The translations under genes and the position numbers were made by a program. Source: Persephonella atlantica (lineage in GTDB: Bacteria; Aquificota; Aquificia; Aquificales; Hydrogenothermaceae). From it: a DNA stretch of 64,000 nt. Location: assembly GCF_016617615.1 (NCBI RefSeq), contig NZ_JAACYA010000001.1, forward strand, positions 248,001 to 312,000, read 5' to 3'. This document shows positions 62,980 through 64,000 of this stretch, one piece after another. How positions within the stretch are numbered: the first letter of the stretch is position 1; each line of letters opens with the position of its first letter. Under the pieces are notes generated by a model. That model was not told the origin of the DNA, did not search any database, and saw only the letters and a list, made by a program, of their open reading frames with translations.

Positions 62980-63594
62980 ATGGTTAACGAAATCTTTATG
63001 CTTATGAACATTATAGGTTTGATATCCTTTGCTGTTGTAGGTTCTTTCAAAGCTCTCAGGGAAGGACTTGACCTTTTTGGGATAACAGTTCTTGGTATAA
63101 TGACAGCATTAGGTGGTGGCATTACCAGAGATCTCCTGGTTAACCACATCCCCAACGCCCTTAAATCATTTACAGACTTTTCATTTGCTCTGTTTGGAGT
63201 ATGGCTTGCTGTTGTATTTTACCGTATATTTAAGAGGGACATAAGCAACAGATTTTTTATACTGATACCAGATGCCATAGGACTGTCAGCTTTTACAACA
63301 ACAGGGGCATTGATAGCACATGATGCGGGAGTTTCGTTTTTTGGCATTGTTATCCTTGCAACACTGACAGGTATCGGAGGGGGAATGATAAGTGACATAC
63401 TCCTTGGAAAAATCCCTAATGTACTGAAAGATGACTTTTATGCTTCGTGTGCAATAATAGGTGCTGTAGGTTTTTATGTGACTGTTTCTTCTGGATTTGG
63501 TATAAACACCGCATCTGTTGTGTGCGCTTCACTGGTTTTGATGATTAGAATAATGGCAATACTCTATAACTGGAAACTGCCGAGGTTCTCTTGA
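62980..63594 (+). CDS. TRIC-type channel (UPF0126) membrane protein
   Basis: A 204-residue protein with about seven transmembrane helices built from two inverted repeats. Each repeat carries a glycine-rich signature: ALGGGITRDLLVNHIPNAL (~42-60) and GIGGGMISDILLGKIPNVL (~128-146). This is the pattern of prokaryotic TRIC channels, trimeric monovalent-cation channels. It starts two bases after sfsA, and its TGA overlaps the TTG of the P-type ATPase, suggesting linked cation transport. Confidence 0.92.
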   Translation: MVNEIFMLMNIIGLISFAVVGSFKALREGLDLFGITVLGIMTALGGGITRDLLVNHIPNALKSFTDFSFALFGVWLAVVFYRIFKRDISNRFFILIPDAIGLSAFTTTGALIAHDAGVSFFGIVILATLTGIGGGMISDILLGKIPNVLKDDFYASCAIIGAVGFYVTVSSGFGINTASVVCASLVLMIRIMAILYNWKLPRFS

Positions 63595-64000
63595 AGAAAA
63601 TTTATATGTTAACACCACAGGAAGCTTTAGAAGAGCTGAAATCCTCTCCTGGAGGACTTTCCCGGGAAGAAGCAAAAAGGAGACTGATAAAGTACGGCTA
63701 CAACAGATTAGAGGAAGAGAGGGAAAGTCTTCTGATTATCTTTCTACGTCAGTTTAACAATCCCCTTGTTTTTATACTTTTAACAGCTGTTGGCATAACC
63801 TTTTATATGGGTGACAGGTTAGACGCAGGGATTATTTTAGGCATCGTGCTAATCAATGGTATCTTAGGATTTGTTCAGGAAGTAAAAGCAAGAGCCTCTA
63901 TAGAATCTCTCAAAAAAATGACAGAAACACACGCAAAAGTGCTCAGAGATGGCAGAGAGATAGAGATACCTGTCTCTCAGGTTGTTCCCGGTGATATTGT
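63591..64000 (+). CDS. P-type cation-transporting ATPase (3' truncated by window edge)
   Basis: Only the first ~136 codons are present. They show the cation-ATPase N-terminal domain (TPQEALEELKSSPGGLSREE, KYGYNRLEEE) and the first transmembrane hairpin (FILLTAVGITFYMG, DAGIILGIVLINGILGF), then the start of the actuator domain (KVLRDGREIEIPVSQVVPGDI). This fits type II (Ca2+ or Na+/H+-type) ATPases; the phosphorylation motif DKTGT lies beyond the window. The start is TTG 63591, inside the previous stop, with GAGGT at 63582; ATG 63606 is an alternative. Confidence 0.9.
   Translation, partial: MKKIYMLTPQEALEELKSSPGGLSREEAKRRLIKYGYNRLEEERESLLIIFLRQFNNPLVFILLTAVGITFYMGDRLDAGIILGIVLINGILGFVQEVKARASIESLKKMTETHAKVLRDGREIEIPVSQVVPGDI

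Overview
The window is AT-rich, densely packed bacterial chromosome. It looks like a thermophilic, chemolithoautotrophic member of the Aquificota (Hydrogenothermaceae, Persephonella-like). This rests on lysine-, isoleucine- and glutamate-rich proteins, a tRNA nucleotidyltransferase fused to DHH and CBS domains of the Aquifex type, a DUF1931 histone-fold protein like Aquifex aq_328, multiheme cytochromes, many TTG/GTG starts and ATGA-type overlaps. I ran no searches; the assignment comes from recognising families. I saw no phage, IS element or CRISPR array, and no gene-free stretch longer than 300 bases.

Layout. 0-3.6 kb (+): partial SDR (pteridine-reductase-like), MBL hydrolase, ThiO-like oxidase, aminotransferase. 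3.6-7.2 kb (-): metG-nuoE-nuoF. 7.3-16.1 kb (+): a membrane GGDEF-EAL protein, phosphohexomutase, a small unknown protein, YbgC-like thioesterase, a TldE/PmbA protein and the DHH-CBS tRNA nucleotidyltransferase, with tRNA-Leu(GAG) on the other strand. 16.2-25.7 kb (-): a composite efflux locus that combines a YbhFSR/YbhG-type ABC exporter, an EmrAB-type MFS pump, TolC and a TetR repressor. It diverges from an OmpR-type two-component pair (25.8-27.6 kb).

27.7-35.3 kb holds sulfur and Fe-S genes. One tight operon reads iscU, PP-loop tRNA-thiolase-like gene, tusA, DUF1858, nfu, aroE. A second reads mrp then an IscS-like protein that has lost the PLP lysine. Between them on the + strand lie an overlooked 59-residue winged-helix gene and a ClC protein. 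35.4-41.4 kb: two multiheme cytochromes, a methyltransferase with rubredoxin, mtnC-rsgA, and a two-CCG-domain Fe-S protein paired with a second small winged-helix protein. 41.5-47.2 kb: orphan cheB-cheR, bioA, a WG-repeat-like protein, and tpx divergent from the DUF1931 histone-fold gene, followed by a YqhA-like membrane protein.

47.2-59.5 kb (-) is a long run: fadL-like, acyl-CoA synthetase, smc, a small GTPase, dnaN, gyrB, ubiD. 59.6-64 kb: hisC, ubiE/menG, a TPR protein, sfsA, a TRIC-type channel and a truncated P-type ATPase.

The most unusual items are the apparently catalytically dead cysteine desulfurase beside Mrp, two paralogous small winged-helix proteins with a conserved Arg-Cys, a promoter-operator module that would give a leaderless tetR mRNA, 11-bp phased TTCAC repeats on both sides of the two-component system, and a palindrome that supplies both -35 elements between tpx and the histone-fold gene.
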